Origin: JBCBSS01 sp039819065
GTDB taxonomy: Bacteria; Bacteroidota; Bacteroidia; Cytophagales; Cyclobacteriaceae
Assembly: GCA_039819065.1 (NCBI GenBank)
Contig: JBCBSS010000087.1
Location: 1-32,825 of the forward strand
Direction: 5' to 3'
Length of the DNA: 32,825 nt
In this document: piece by piece, positions 1 through 8,335 of the stretch
How the letters are laid out: each line of letters starts with the position of its first letter
Numbering within the stretch: position 1 is the stretch's first letter
Notes under the pieces: model-generated
Databases searched by the model: none
Seen by the model: the letters and a program-made list of their open reading frames with translations, nothing else
Told to the model about the DNA's origin: nothing
Program-made: the position numbers and the translations under genes

Positions 1-90
1 TGCAGGTATGATGCTCCGAATGACCACACCATCATAAAAGACTGTGTAATCATTATGAACAAAGTGGTCATTCGGAGCATCATACCTGCA
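1..90. repeat. 27-bp perfect inverted repeat at the window edge
   Basis: Bases 1-27 are the exact reverse complement of bases 64-90, with 36 bases (28-63) between the arms. The right arm lies in what looks like the beginning of the coding sequence of the first membrane protein. The left arm has no coding context and starts at base 1. A perfect foldback exactly at a sequence edge is typical of an assembly or amplification chimera. A real cruciform or a mobile-element end is possible, but no transposase gene or target duplication is visible. Confidence 0.85.
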
Positions 91-670
91 ATCCGGCCCT
101 AATTCGGCATTCATTATTACCATCGGCTCATTCATTCTTTACATAGCCTATGGTATCATCACTAAAAACCAGCTGTTCTCAAAACTTTTATTGTTTGGCT
201 TCATAGCCGGAGTATTAGAACTATGGGCAGATCACTATTCTATAGCCACCATCAATAAGCTAGTTTATCCTGAGAACGAAGCATTCATCTGGACCTCTCC
301 GGCCTATATGCCTTTTTCGTGGGCAGTCGCACTGGTACAACTTGGGTATTATAGCCTGCTATTGATCAGGTGGAAGGGGCTCGGTGTAGCCACAGTCATC
401 ATGACACTTTCCGGTGGATTCTACATTCCGCTTTATGAGCACCTGGCCAAAAATGCAGATTGGTGGTATTACAAGGATACGCCGATGATTTTCAATGCCC
501 CTTACTATATCATTATTTGCGAGGCATTGCTCTCGGCCTTACTTCCATTGATGGTGCTTTGGGTGAGTAGAAAAAACCTTTTCTGGTCGGTTGTACCGGG
601 AATAATACAGGGCGTCTGGATTCTGCTCAGTGCCATAATTGCTTTTAAACTCGTTTCAGCATTTGCTTAA
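57..670 (+). CDS. Polytopic membrane protein of unknown function, apparently frameshifted near its 5' end
   Basis: About 200 residues with roughly six membrane segments. The longest uninterrupted reading frame has only a TTG start at 191, inside a hydrophobic segment, but the same frame is open and protein-like back to about base 92. An ATG at 57 opens MNKVVIRSIIPAIRP in another frame and hits TAA at 102. Removing one C from the CCC at 97-99 would join the two frames into one plausible protein (…IRPNSAFIITIG…), so I place the natural start at 57 and suspect an indel. Conserved-looking features are ELWADHY near the second helix, SPAYMPFSW, and YEHLAKNADWWYY before APYYIIICE. The WWYY…P…E arrangement loosely recalls carotenoid-hydratase (CruF-like) membrane proteins and may belong to an uncharacterised DUF family; I cannot name it firmly. 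It ends 11 bp before the terpene-cyclase-like gene, so the two are probably one operon. Confidence 0.6.
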
Positions 671-681
671 AATAGAACCAC

Positions 682-1380
682 ATGTTCGATAGCCATACTC
701 TTTGCCAGGATTATCCTAAACTAAGCACTTACATCAATTTCTGTGAATATACAGTACTTGAGATAACATTGGTGCTGATCGGTACAATCTTCTGGAATAT
801 CGTCTATTACATCATTATTAGAGATGCCTTCAAGAACAAATACGTGGAGATGCCTTTGCCGGCAGCAGCCTCTAACCTGGCTTGGGAGTTTGCCTGGGGT
901 TTTCTGGTCACCACAGATATGGGTCTGGTTTTCGTTTGGGGCTTGCGCATTTGGTTTTTCATGGATCTGTTTATTTTCTACACTGTACTCAAGTACGGTG
1001 ATAAGCAATTATCGATTCCATTGCTCAAGAAGTATTTCAAACCGATCGAGATCATAGTTGTATTAGCTTGGATCGTTGTTTTCTACTTCTTCGTCAAAGA
1101 AGGTTACGACACATCTATGGGTGCAACATCTGCGTATGTGATCACCGTGATCATGGCTACGCTTTACATCACTTTCTATTTATCAAGTGATTATCCAAAG
1201 GCCTATTCCTTTACTGCATCATGGTGTAAAGGGCTTGGTAATTTGTTAATGAGTATTTTTGTATTTTCACACTACCCAAAAATGTACTTTTTACAATCAC
1301 TCACTGTGGTTGTCTTTATATTAAATGTCATTTACGTCGTACTTTTATGGCAACGGGATAAGAACAAGAACACCTCTTAA
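682..1380 (+). CDS. Transmembrane terpene cyclase-like protein (Pyr4/PaxB family resemblance)
   Basis: 232 residues and about seven membrane helices, the size and topology of the Pyr4/PaxB integral-membrane cyclases. Those enzymes protonate epoxidised prenyl chains in meroterpenoid and indole-diterpene biosynthesis. The match I see is MPLPAAASNLAWEFAWGF (residues 57-74) against the family's N-x-A-W-E segment, followed by W…FFMDLFIFY…LKYG (91-106) and a late GNLLMSIFVF…Y segment (186-200). Glu69 would correspond to the catalytic Glu of the NxAWE motif. The second acidic residue known in Pyr4 lies in the last helix; at that place this protein appears to have Asn215 (ILNVIYVVLLW). It may therefore use another acid, have a different reaction, or be a non-cyclase relative. 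It follows an unknown membrane protein by 11 bp and precedes the large kinase by 46 bp. No prenyltransferase or epoxidase gene is in the window. Recognition is by eye, without a database search. Confidence 0.55.
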   Translation: MFDSHTLCQDYPKLSTYINFCEYTVLEITLVLIGTIFWNIVYYIIIRDAFKNKYVEMPLPAAASNLAWEFAWGFLVTTDMGLVFVWGLRIWFFMDLFIFYTVLKYGDKQLSIPLLKKYFKPIEIIVVLAWIVVFYFFVKEGYDTSMGATSAYVITVIMATLYITFYLSSDYPKAYSFTASWCKGLGNLLMSIFVFSHYPKMYFLQSLTVVVFILNVIYVVLLWQRDKNKNTS

Positions 1381-1426
1381 TCACAAGAAGAATTACAACA
1401 CGTAAGCGAACAACCGGAGCGGGTTA

Positions 1427-4400
1427 ATGGAGCAGGTTCTTGAAAATGCCAGCAGGCTGGCTGAAGGTATAAATTCGATGATTTACCACAATACCGACAG
1501 TGGAGACGGTAAGCGTGTGGTAATCAAAATATTGAAGCGCGAGCACCCCGCACACCAGCAGGTGACCCAGTTGGTGAACGAATACAACCATCTCAAAGAT
1601 CTGGATATTGATGGTGTACGCAAGCCTATTGAAAAGATCAAAATTGGCAACAAGCAAGCACTCATTTTAGAATACTTTGATGGCATCACACTCAAGGAAT
1701 TTATAGAACAGCGCCACATCAGCCTCAACAGTTTTCTTGAAATCGCCATTCGTCTTGCGCGCATTTTAGATAGTATACACCATCATCAGATCGTCCATAA
1801 GGATTTTAATAGCAACAATATCCTCATCAATCCGAATGGGTTGAATATTAAAGTGATAGATTTTGGGTTAGCCTCCAAAATGCAACTCCGAACAGAGTAT
1901 GTCGGTAGTCCGGAATTATTGGAAGGGACACTAGCATATATTTCGCCAGAGCAAACAGGCCGTATCAATGGACTAATCGATTACCGAACTGACCTTTACG
2001 CATTGGGAGTGACTTTGTATGAATTGCTCACCAAGCATTTGCCATTCGAAGCGAACGACCCGATGGAATTGATCCATGCTCATTTGGCTTTAATTCCCAC
2101 TGCACCGTATTTGTTAGATGATGCCATTCCAAGGCCTGTTTCTGAAATCATCATGCGCTTACTGGCCAAGAATGCAGAGGAGCGTTATCAATCGGCAGAA
2201 GGCCTGGCGGCCGATCTTGAGGTTTGTCGAGACGAATATTTAGCCAAAGACAAGGTCAGCCCCTTTAAGCTGGGGACAAAGGACTTTTCTCGCGAGTTTA
2301 GAATACCAACTAAGCTCTACGGGCGTCAAGAAGAACTGAAGCAACTGCTCGATACATTTGAGAGGGCAAGCCTTGGGCCGAGTAAAATGGCACTTATCTC
2401 CGGCTATTCCGGTACAGGAAAGACCTCATTGGTTGAAGAGGTCTATAAACCTGTGACTGAGAAAAGAGGATATTTCATAACCGGTAAGTTCGAGCAGTTT
2501 CAGCAAAACAAGCCCTACTTTGCTATCAGCCAGGGTTTCAACAAGCTGGCAGACATTTTCTTATCTGGCTCAGAGGATCAGTTGGCGCAATGGAAAGAAA
2601 AGATATCACGCGCCTTGGGCAATGAGGCCAAATTGCTCACCGATGTCATATCCAACCTGCGCTATTTGGTTGAAGATATTCCTCAAATCCCCGCAGTTGG
2701 TGGTGAAGAGGCCCAGAACCGATTCAATTTCGTATTCAAAAACTTTGTTCAGGCCATTGCCACTAAAGAGCATCCTTTGGTGCTTTTTGTGGATGATTTG
2801 CAATGGGCTGATCATGCCTCGCTGCGCTTGTTAAGAGCATTGCTGTCAGATAAAAGCATGCAATATGTGCTAGTAATTGGTGCATACCGCAATAATGAGG
2901 TTGACGCCTCTCATCCATTAATGTTGCTCATCAACGATCTGGAAAAGCAGGGGCAGGCAGCAGAGCAGATAGAGATCAATGATATTGCACTAGATCATGT
3001 GCAGCAGTTGATTGCAGAAACGGTGAGGTGTTCTATGGAAAGATCGCTGCCTTTGGCACAAGTGGTGTACAGCAAGGCCGGCGGGAATCCTTTCTTTGTC
3101 AATAGGTTCTTAACGACGCTCTATGAAAAGCAACTTATTCGCTATAACAGGGATAACTCTTCTAGTCAGGACATAGCGCCAGAATGGGTCTGGGACATCA
3201 ATGAGATTGAAAAACTAAATATCACTGATAATGTGATTGAGTTGATGTCTGGTAAAGTGACAGATCTAGAAAAGGAGTCACAAAATGTACTCAAGCTAGC
3301 TGCATGTATCGGAAGTCGTTTCGACATGCATGCCTTGAGAACGATATACGGTAAGACCACCAAGGAAACTGCTCAACATCTTTGGTCCGCTATGCATGAG
3401 GGGCTGATTCAGCCTATCGGTGAGCATTATAAAGTACTCGAGAATGACGTAACTGAAATTGATACAGATCTGCTCAAAATAGAGTACCAGTTCGTGCACG
3501 ATAAGGTACAACAAGCGATATATTCTCTGATCGCAGAAGATGAAAAGAAGCGTATCCATTTGGAGCTCGGTCGTTTGTTGGCCAACAGCACCAGTGATGC
3601 TCCTTATGAAGATAGAATATTCGATATCGTCAATCATTTCAACAGTGGTATTGAATTAATTGACGGTAAGAAGGAAAGAACAGAAGTAGCTAAGCTGAAC
3701 TTCATAGCGGGGGAAATGGCCAAAGATTCTACGGCTTACAAACCTGCTTTGATCTACCTTGATACAAGCACCTCGCTTACACCTGAGGAATGCTGGGTCA
3801 AGGAGTATGATTATACCCTCAAGCTGTACAACATGGCCGTAGAGGTGGCTTTCCTTTCTGGTGAACATAATCGCATGAACGATTATGCACATATTGTACT
3901 GGAAAAGGCTCGGGATACATTAGACAAAATTGTTGTTTACCAAACCCAAATCATCTCTCACATAGCGGGCAACGAATCGCTCAAAGCGGTGGAATTGGCG
4001 CTGAAAGTATTAAAAATGCTTCAGGTCAATTTCCCTGACAAGCCTTCTAAATCACACATCATTAGGGGTTTATTAAAAACATCGATCTTACTACGAGGCA
4101 AAAGTTTCGACACCATAGAAAACCTGCCCGAGATGACAGATAAGCGGGTACTGGCTGCTATGAACATCATTGGGCATACCGGCCCGGCTGTATCGAGAAG
4201 CAAGCCGGAAATATTTCCGCTTATCGTATTCAAATTGATACAGCTATCATTAAAGTACGGTAACTCTATAGACTCAATACCTTCCTACAGTGGATATGGC
4301 ATCATTCTATCCGGTGTCATAGGAAATACAGAGAATGGCTACAAATTCGGCCAACTGGCGCTGAGATTGCTTGATAAGCTGAATGGAAAGAAAGTACATG

Positions 4401-6688
4401 CCAAAACACTGGTGGTTGTTCATTCCTTTCTGGCGCACTGGAAGTTCCATTTGAAAGAAAGCCAAAAGCCGCTTATGGATGCCTATTGCGTGGCTTTAGA
4501 ATCCGGTGATCAGGAGTTTGCCGCGTCATCCTTGATGGTGCATTCGATCTACGCTTTTCTATTGGGTGATAATCTAATGCAAGTAGAAGAAGATATAAGG
4601 GCTCATAGTGAAAAGATCAAAAGCCTGAATCAGGAATTGATCTTCGAGCAAACCGAATCATTCCGACAGACTATCCTGAACCTGACTAGCGAGGTAGAAA
4701 ACCCTACCGAGTTAGTGGGCGAAGCCTATAATGCCCAAACTACCATCACTGAGGAATATGCAGCAATCAATAAAACGGCCCTCTTCTATGTGGAGATGAA
4801 CCGCATGATACTCAAGTTCTTGTTTGGCGATTATCGCGAAGCCGCTGAGATCGGTGCAAAGCTCGAGAAGAAAGTTGACACACTAATAGGTACTGTTTTT
4901 ATTCCTTTGCTTAGTTTCTACAACGGTTTGGCTATATCTGCTCAAGCCGCCATTACCAACTCCGCAGAAAGGAAAAAGGCGTTATCCAAGGTGAATGCCG
5001 CTGCAAAAAAAATGAAGAAGTGGTCTCAGTCTTCGCCAGCCAATTATTTACATAAATATCAATTGCTTCAGGCTGAAGTATACCGTCTGAAAAACGATGC
5101 AGAAAATGCTCGCTTATGGTATGATAAAGCCATTGTTTCTGCTGAAAACCATGGTTATGTCAATGAGCAAGCCATTGCATATGAAAGAGCTGCTTTGTAT
5201 CTGATGGAAAACAAATCAGACTTTCCACACGATATCTACTGGCAAAAGACATATGATACTTATCTCAAGTGGGGGGCTTTAACCAAGGCACGCAGTTTAG
5301 AGGCCAAGTATCCTTTGCTCATTTCTAGCTCTTCTAAAGGTGTGGTATCCAAGAGCGTTTCTAATGTGGATACGCTCAAGGCGGTATCACTAAGCGATTA
5401 TTCTACGCTGGAGCTTTCTAGTATTTTGAAAGCAGCTACGACCATCTCAAGCGAGATCAAGCTTTCCAAGGTGTTGGAAAAACTGCTTAAAATCGTAATT
5501 GAAAATGCCGGGGCGCAAAAGGGGTACTTGTTATTGGACAAGTTTGACAAGCTGTTCATCAGTGCCAAAGGAGAAGCCGATGATGACCGCATTGAGATTT
5601 TAGAAGACATTCCCATAGAAGATTGTGGCTTCCTGCCGGAAACTATCGTTCAGTTTGTATCGCGTACTAGAGAGAATGTAATTATCAATGATGCCGTGGA
5701 AGATGAACGTTTCAATCAGGATCCTTTTATCAAGACCAACAGTCCAACCTCCATTCTGTGCATGCCTATTATCAATCAGGGCAAATTGATTGGGCTGATA
5801 TACCTGGAGAATAATCTCACTTCCGGGGCTTTTACCTTCAAGCGTATTGAGACATTGAAAATTCTCTCTGGCCAAATGGCTGTATCGCTTGAAAACTCTA
5901 TGCTTTACGACAATCTGGAGCAAAAAGTAGTCGAACGTACGGAACAAATAGAAGCGCAGACAGAGGTGCTGCGAGAGAAAAACGAAGAGTTGGTCGCTTT
6001 GAATGATGAGAAAGACCACCTTGTTGGTGTAGTAGCGCATGATCTCAGAAGTCCGCTCAACCATATCAAGGGCATGGTTAACCTCATCAAGCTTACTTCA
6101 AAAGATCTCAATGATGAACAAACCAAGTTCATTGACCTCATCATGGAATCCGCAGACCGCATGGGCAATATGATTAGTCGCATCCTAGATGTGAACGCCA
6201 TAGATGCCAAGGAGATCAACATGAAGAAGGAGGTTTTTGACCTCGGGCTACTGGTCAAAGAGCTGTCCAACAATTTCATGCTGAGTGCTGAGCAGAAGAA
6301 TATCGAAATACAACAGTCGCTGCGAAAAGAGGATTCATTGGTTTCGATTGATAAAAACTACACTATACAGGTGCTGGAAAATATTATCTCCAACGCGATC
6401 AAATTCTCACCAAGAAATAAAACAATATACCTGCGCGTAAACAAGCACGGGGAGAATATCAGGGTAGAAGTAGAGGATCAAGGGCCAGGGATTAGCGAAA
6501 GCGATATGAAAAAGCTGTTTGGCAAGTTCCAACGACTAACAGCCAAGCCAACTGCGGGAGAGGAATCTACCGGCTTGGGTTTATCTATAGTGAAGAAGTA
6601 TGTAGAAGCCATGGGCGGTAGCATTAGGTGCGAGAGCGAATTTGGAAAAGGCGCTAATTTCATCGTAGAATTCCCTGAGCATGCTTAA
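1427..6688 (+). CDS. Trifunctional Ser/Thr protein kinase - AAA ATPase - GAF - sensor histidine kinase
   Basis: 1753-residue cytoplasmic signalling fusion. An N-terminal protein kinase (about 10-270) has Lys34 in VVIKIL, an HKD catalytic loop (His124-Asp126, Asn131), DFG at 145-147 and SPE in place of APE (173-175). A STAND/AAA-like ATPase follows from about 298, with Walker A GYSGTGKTS (326-334) and Walker B-like LVLFVDDLQWAD. A long helical, TPR-like region spans about 650-1310, then a GAF domain (about 1330-1490) and a coiled coil. The C-terminal histidine kinase has His1538 in VVAHDLRSP, the N box around Asn1656, DQGPGIS (Asp1684) and a GLGLSIV G2 box. All catalytic residues appear present. 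There is no membrane segment and no receiver domain, so an unlinked response regulator is needed. The ATG at 1427 is the only good start: an in-frame TAA lies at 1403. It is 46 bp after the terpene-cyclase-like gene, possibly in the same transcript. Such fusions are common in cyanobacteria and Bacteroidota with poorly known signals. Confidence 0.93.
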   Translation: MEQVLENASRLAEGINSMIYHNTDSGDGKRVVIKILKREHPAHQQVTQLVNEYNHLKDLDIDGVRKPIEKIKIGNKQALILEYFDGITLKEFIEQRHISLNSFLEIAIRLARILDSIHHHQIVHKDFNSNNILINPNGLNIKVIDFGLASKMQLRTEYVGSPELLEGTLAYISPEQTGRINGLIDYRTDLYALGVTLYELLTKHLPFEANDPMELIHAHLALIPTAPYLLDDAIPRPVSEIIMRLLAKNAEERYQSAEGLAADLEVCRDEYLAKDKVSPFKLGTKDFSREFRIPTKLYGRQEELKQLLDTFERASLGPSKMALISGYSGTGKTSLVEEVYKPVTEKRGYFITGKFEQFQQNKPYFAISQGFNKLADIFLSGSEDQLAQWKEKISRALGNEAKLLTDVISNLRYLVEDIPQIPAVGGEEAQNRFNFVFKNFVQAIATKEHPLVLFVDDLQWADHASLRLLRALLSDKSMQYVLVIGAYRNNEVDASHPLMLLINDLEKQGQAAEQIEINDIALDHVQQLIAETVRCSMERSLPLAQVVYSKAGGNPFFVNRFLTTLYEKQLIRYNRDNSSSQDIAPEWVWDINEIEKLNITDNVIELMSGKVTDLEKESQNVLKLAACIGSRFDMHALRTIYGKTTKETAQHLWSAMHEGLIQPIGEHYKVLENDVTEIDTDLLKIEYQFVHDKVQQAIYSLIAEDEKKRIHLELGRLLANSTSDAPYEDRIFDIVNHFNSGIELIDGKKERTEVAKLNFIAGEMAKDSTAYKPALIYLDTSTSLTPEECWVKEYDYTLKLYNMAVEVAFLSGEHNRMNDYAHIVLEKARDTLDKIVVYQTQIISHIAGNESLKAVELALKVLKMLQVNFPDKPSKSHIIRGLLKTSILLRGKSFDTIENLPEMTDKRVLAAMNIIGHTGPAVSRSKPEIFPLIVFKLIQLSLKYGNSIDSIPSYSGYGIILSGVIGNTENGYKFGQLALRLLDKLNGKKVHAKTLVVVHSFLAHWKFHLKESQKPLMDAYCVALESGDQEFAASSLMVHSIYAFLLGDNLMQVEEDIRAHSEKIKSLNQELIFEQTESFRQTILNLTSEVENPTELVGEAYNAQTTITEEYAAINKTALFYVEMNRMILKFLFGDYREAAEIGAKLEKKVDTLIGTVFIPLLSFYNGLAISAQAAITNSAERKKALSKVNAAAKKMKKWSQSSPANYLHKYQLLQAEVYRLKNDAENARLWYDKAIVSAENHGYVNEQAIAYERAALYLMENKSDFPHDIYWQKTYDTYLKWGALTKARSLEAKYPLLISSSSKGVVSKSVSNVDTLKAVSLSDYSTLELSSILKAATTISSEIKLSKVLEKLLKIVIENAGAQKGYLLLDKFDKLFISAKGEADDDRIEILEDIPIEDCGFLPETIVQFVSRTRENVIINDAVEDERFNQDPFIKTNSPTSILCMPIINQGKLIGLIYLENNLTSGAFTFKRIETLKILSGQMAVSLENSMLYDNLEQKVVERTEQIEAQTEVLREKNEELVALNDEKDHLVGVVAHDLRSPLNHIKGMVNLIKLTSKDLNDEQTKFIDLIMESADRMGNMISRILDVNAIDAKEINMKKEVFDLGLLVKELSNNFMLSAEQKNIEIQQSLRKEDSLVSIDKNYTIQVLENIISNAIKFSPRNKTIYLRVNKHGENIRVEVEDQGPGISESDMKKLFGKFQRLTAKPTAGEESTGLGLSIVKKYVEAMGGSIRCESEFGKGANFIVEFPEHA

Positions 6689-6715
6689 ACACCAATCACA
6701 AAAGAGATAACAGTG

Positions 6716-7315
6716 ATGGATTTGAACAACATGAACCGATTGCAAAAGCAACTTGCATTCATTAAGGAGATTGACAAACTCAAATACGTTTTCCGCAAAA
6801 CACGGCTTTTCGAGAGTGATAGGCATGAAAACGATGCGGAGCACAGTTGGCATTTGGCCATGATGGCCATTGTACTGGCTGAGCACACGAATGACGATAT
6901 CGATATCCTGAAAGTATTGAAAATGCTTCTCATCCACGACATAGTGGAAATCGACGCGGGAGATACTTTCTTATTCGACAAAAACAAAAGCCATGACAAC
7001 ACCGAAGAGGAACTGGCCGCAGCCAAACGAATATTTGGTATGTTGCCTTCCGAGCAGGAGCAAGAACTAATCACGCTTTGGGAGGAGTTTGAATCTGCAG
7101 AAAGTAATGAAGCTAAGTTTGCCAAGGCTATTGATCGCCTGGCACCTATACTTCAAAATGTATCAAACAACGGTGGTACATGGGCTGAGTACGATGTTCC
7201 CTATGCTGAAGTACACGCCAAAAAGAAAAGAATAGGTGAGGGCTCAGCTACCTTGTGGCAGTATGTAGAAACATTGCTGGACGAAAGCGTAGATAAAGGT
7301 ATCTTGAAAAAGTAA
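6716..7315 (+). CDS. HD-domain phosphohydrolase (YfbR/HDDC2-like 5'-nucleotidase)
   Basis: 199 residues. The HD signature is clear: H37-ENDAEHSWHLA (His43, His46), IHD at 73-75 and the following EIDAGD. This is the pattern of metal-dependent YfbR/HDDC2 enzymes, which remove phosphate from (deoxy)nucleoside monophosphates in the cytoplasm. I chose the ATG at 6716 over the adjacent GTG at 6713; an A/G-rich AAAGAGATAA stands upstream at 6701-6710. A further in-frame ATG at 6731 is possible. It begins 27 bp after the large kinase gene and may be co-transcribed with it, but I see no functional link. The exact substrate is unknown. Confidence 0.85.
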   Translation: MDLNNMNRLQKQLAFIKEIDKLKYVFRKTRLFESDRHENDAEHSWHLAMMAIVLAEHTNDDIDILKVLKMLLIHDIVEIDAGDTFLFDKNKSHDNTEEELAAAKRIFGMLPSEQEQELITLWEEFESAESNEAKFAKAIDRLAPILQNVSNNGGTWAEYDVPYAEVHAKKKRIGEGSATLWQYVETLLDESVDKGILKK

Positions 7316-7331
7316 TGACAGAGGATGTCTT

Positions 7332-7775
7332 TCACTCGCCTTCAAGGTAGTGCTTTAAACTTCTGCTAATAAAGTCTGACCATACCGATGAGCAGGTGTC
7401 ATAACAAATCATTTGGGGTGTCAAACCGAGATGCTCAAAACTGAGTATGACTTCATTTTCTTTACGCTCTATTTCCCAGTGTAGTTTTGTTCCTACCCAC
7501 TCTTTTTGTACACCTTGCAGGCCATTTATTATTTGATTAGCATCAGTACACTCCCATGTTAGTTTATGGTTAGGTCGGTATTCCAAAACTTTAAATTGGT
7601 ACCAAGGCTCCCCCCAGGATACCCTGAATACATCTCCTTCTTGGTTAATAAGCTTATCTACACCTCCCCACCATTCATCAATGTGCAAACTCAATGCTTT
7701 GAAAACTGCTTCAGGTGATGCTGTAATAGCGATTGACTCTTTATAACTTTTGTTTTCAACAGATTTGCTTTCCAT
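7332..7775 (-). CDS. SRPBCC / AHSA1-type START-like domain protein
   Basis: 147 residues from an ATG at 7773-7775. The frame extends 24 residues further upstream, but that part reads through the operator-like dyad and is unlikely to be translated. Typical AHSA1 features are the opening SIAITASPEAVFKALS, DEWWGG, the WGEPWYQFKVLEYRPNHKLTWEC strand pair and the closing SLKHYLEGE helix. Members bind hydrophobic ligands or act as stress-related accessory proteins in the cytoplasm; no substrate can be read from the sequence. It is divergent from an HxlR regulator 95 bp away, a frequent pairing for this family, which suggests the regulator controls it. Confidence 0.85.
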   Translation of the reverse strand: MESKSVENKSYKESIAITASPEAVFKALSLHIDEWWGGVDKLINQEGDVFRVSWGEPWYQFKVLEYRPNHKLTWECTDANQIINGLQGVQKEWVGTKLHWEIERKENEVILSFEHLGLTPQMICYDTCSSVWSDFISRSLKHYLEGE

Positions 7776-7796
7776 AATTATTTGATTTAAAAACCG

Positions 7797-7848
7797 ATTG
7801 CAAAATACAACCAGTTTTCTTAATTTGAAACCAGTTGTATTTTGCAAT
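7797..7848. promoter_or_regulatory. Operator-like dyad between the AHSA1 and HxlR genes
   Basis: Bases 7797-7811 (ATTGCAAAATACAAC) are the exact reverse complement of 7834-7848, separated by 22 bases. The inner flanks also contain two direct CCAGTT copies (7811-7816 and 7831-7836). The dyad lies 21-73 bp upstream of the AHSA1 start and 22-74 bp upstream of the regulator start. That is where an autoregulating HxlR dimer would be expected to bind. Confidence 0.6.
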
Positions 7849-7870
7849 TGGATATAAAGAATTCTATCAA

Positions 7871-8287
7871 ATGAAAGCTTATAAGTCTTTTTGCCCTCAG
7901 TACCTGGCTTTAGACGTGATCGGAGACAAATGGTCTCTCTTGATCATTAGGGATATGATGCTGGAGGGGAAAAAATACTTCAGGGAATTTCTTGCCTCAA
8001 AGGAGAGCATTGCGACTAATATTCTAAGCAATAGGTTAAAGGCTTTGGAAGCAGAAGAAATTATTTACAAAAAGCCCGATCCAGACCACAAACAGAAAAT
8101 AGTCTATTTGCTAACCGAAAAAGGAATAGACTTATTTCCTATTATCATGGAAAACGCCAGATGGAGCCTAAAATACCAACCGGTTGATCAGAACGATGCC
8201 AAAGAGGCACAAGCCATACTGGATGGCGGGCCTATGAAAATACAGTCTATCATGGAATATCTTAAACGCATCCATTTGGATAATTGA
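7871..8287 (+). CDS. HxlR-family winged-helix transcriptional regulator
   Basis: 138 residues from the ATG at 7871. A 12-codon in-frame extension upstream overlaps the dyad and is not needed. It has the HxlR layout: an N-terminal Cys (Cys8 in KSFCPQ), then ALDVIGDKWSLLIIRDMML, REFLASKESIATNILSNRLKALEAEEII as the recognition helix and wing, and YLLTEKGIDLFPII. HxlR proteins bind DNA as dimers and often sense electrophiles or redox state through the N-terminal Cys; whether this one does is unknown. It is divergent from the AHSA1 gene, with a 15-bp dyad between them. Confidence 0.92.
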   Translation: MKAYKSFCPQYLALDVIGDKWSLLIIRDMMLEGKKYFREFLASKESIATNILSNRLKALEAEEIIYKKPDPDHKQKIVYLLTEKGIDLFPIIMENARWSLKYQPVDQNDAKEAQAILDGGPMKIQSIMEYLKRIHLDN

Positions 8288-8335
8288 AGCATATCTATTT
8301 AACATCGCTTTTGTTACAACCTATCTGCTTATTGC

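Noticed and set aside
721..1008. 95-codon open frame on the minus strand
   Set aside because: It lies wholly inside the cyclase-like membrane gene, in antisense, with no recognisable motif; the plus-strand protein is clearly real.
5600..6279. Two overlapping minus-strand frames of 154 and 124 codons
   Set aside because: They are antisense to the GAF and histidine kinase region of the large kinase, whose motifs fix the true frame.
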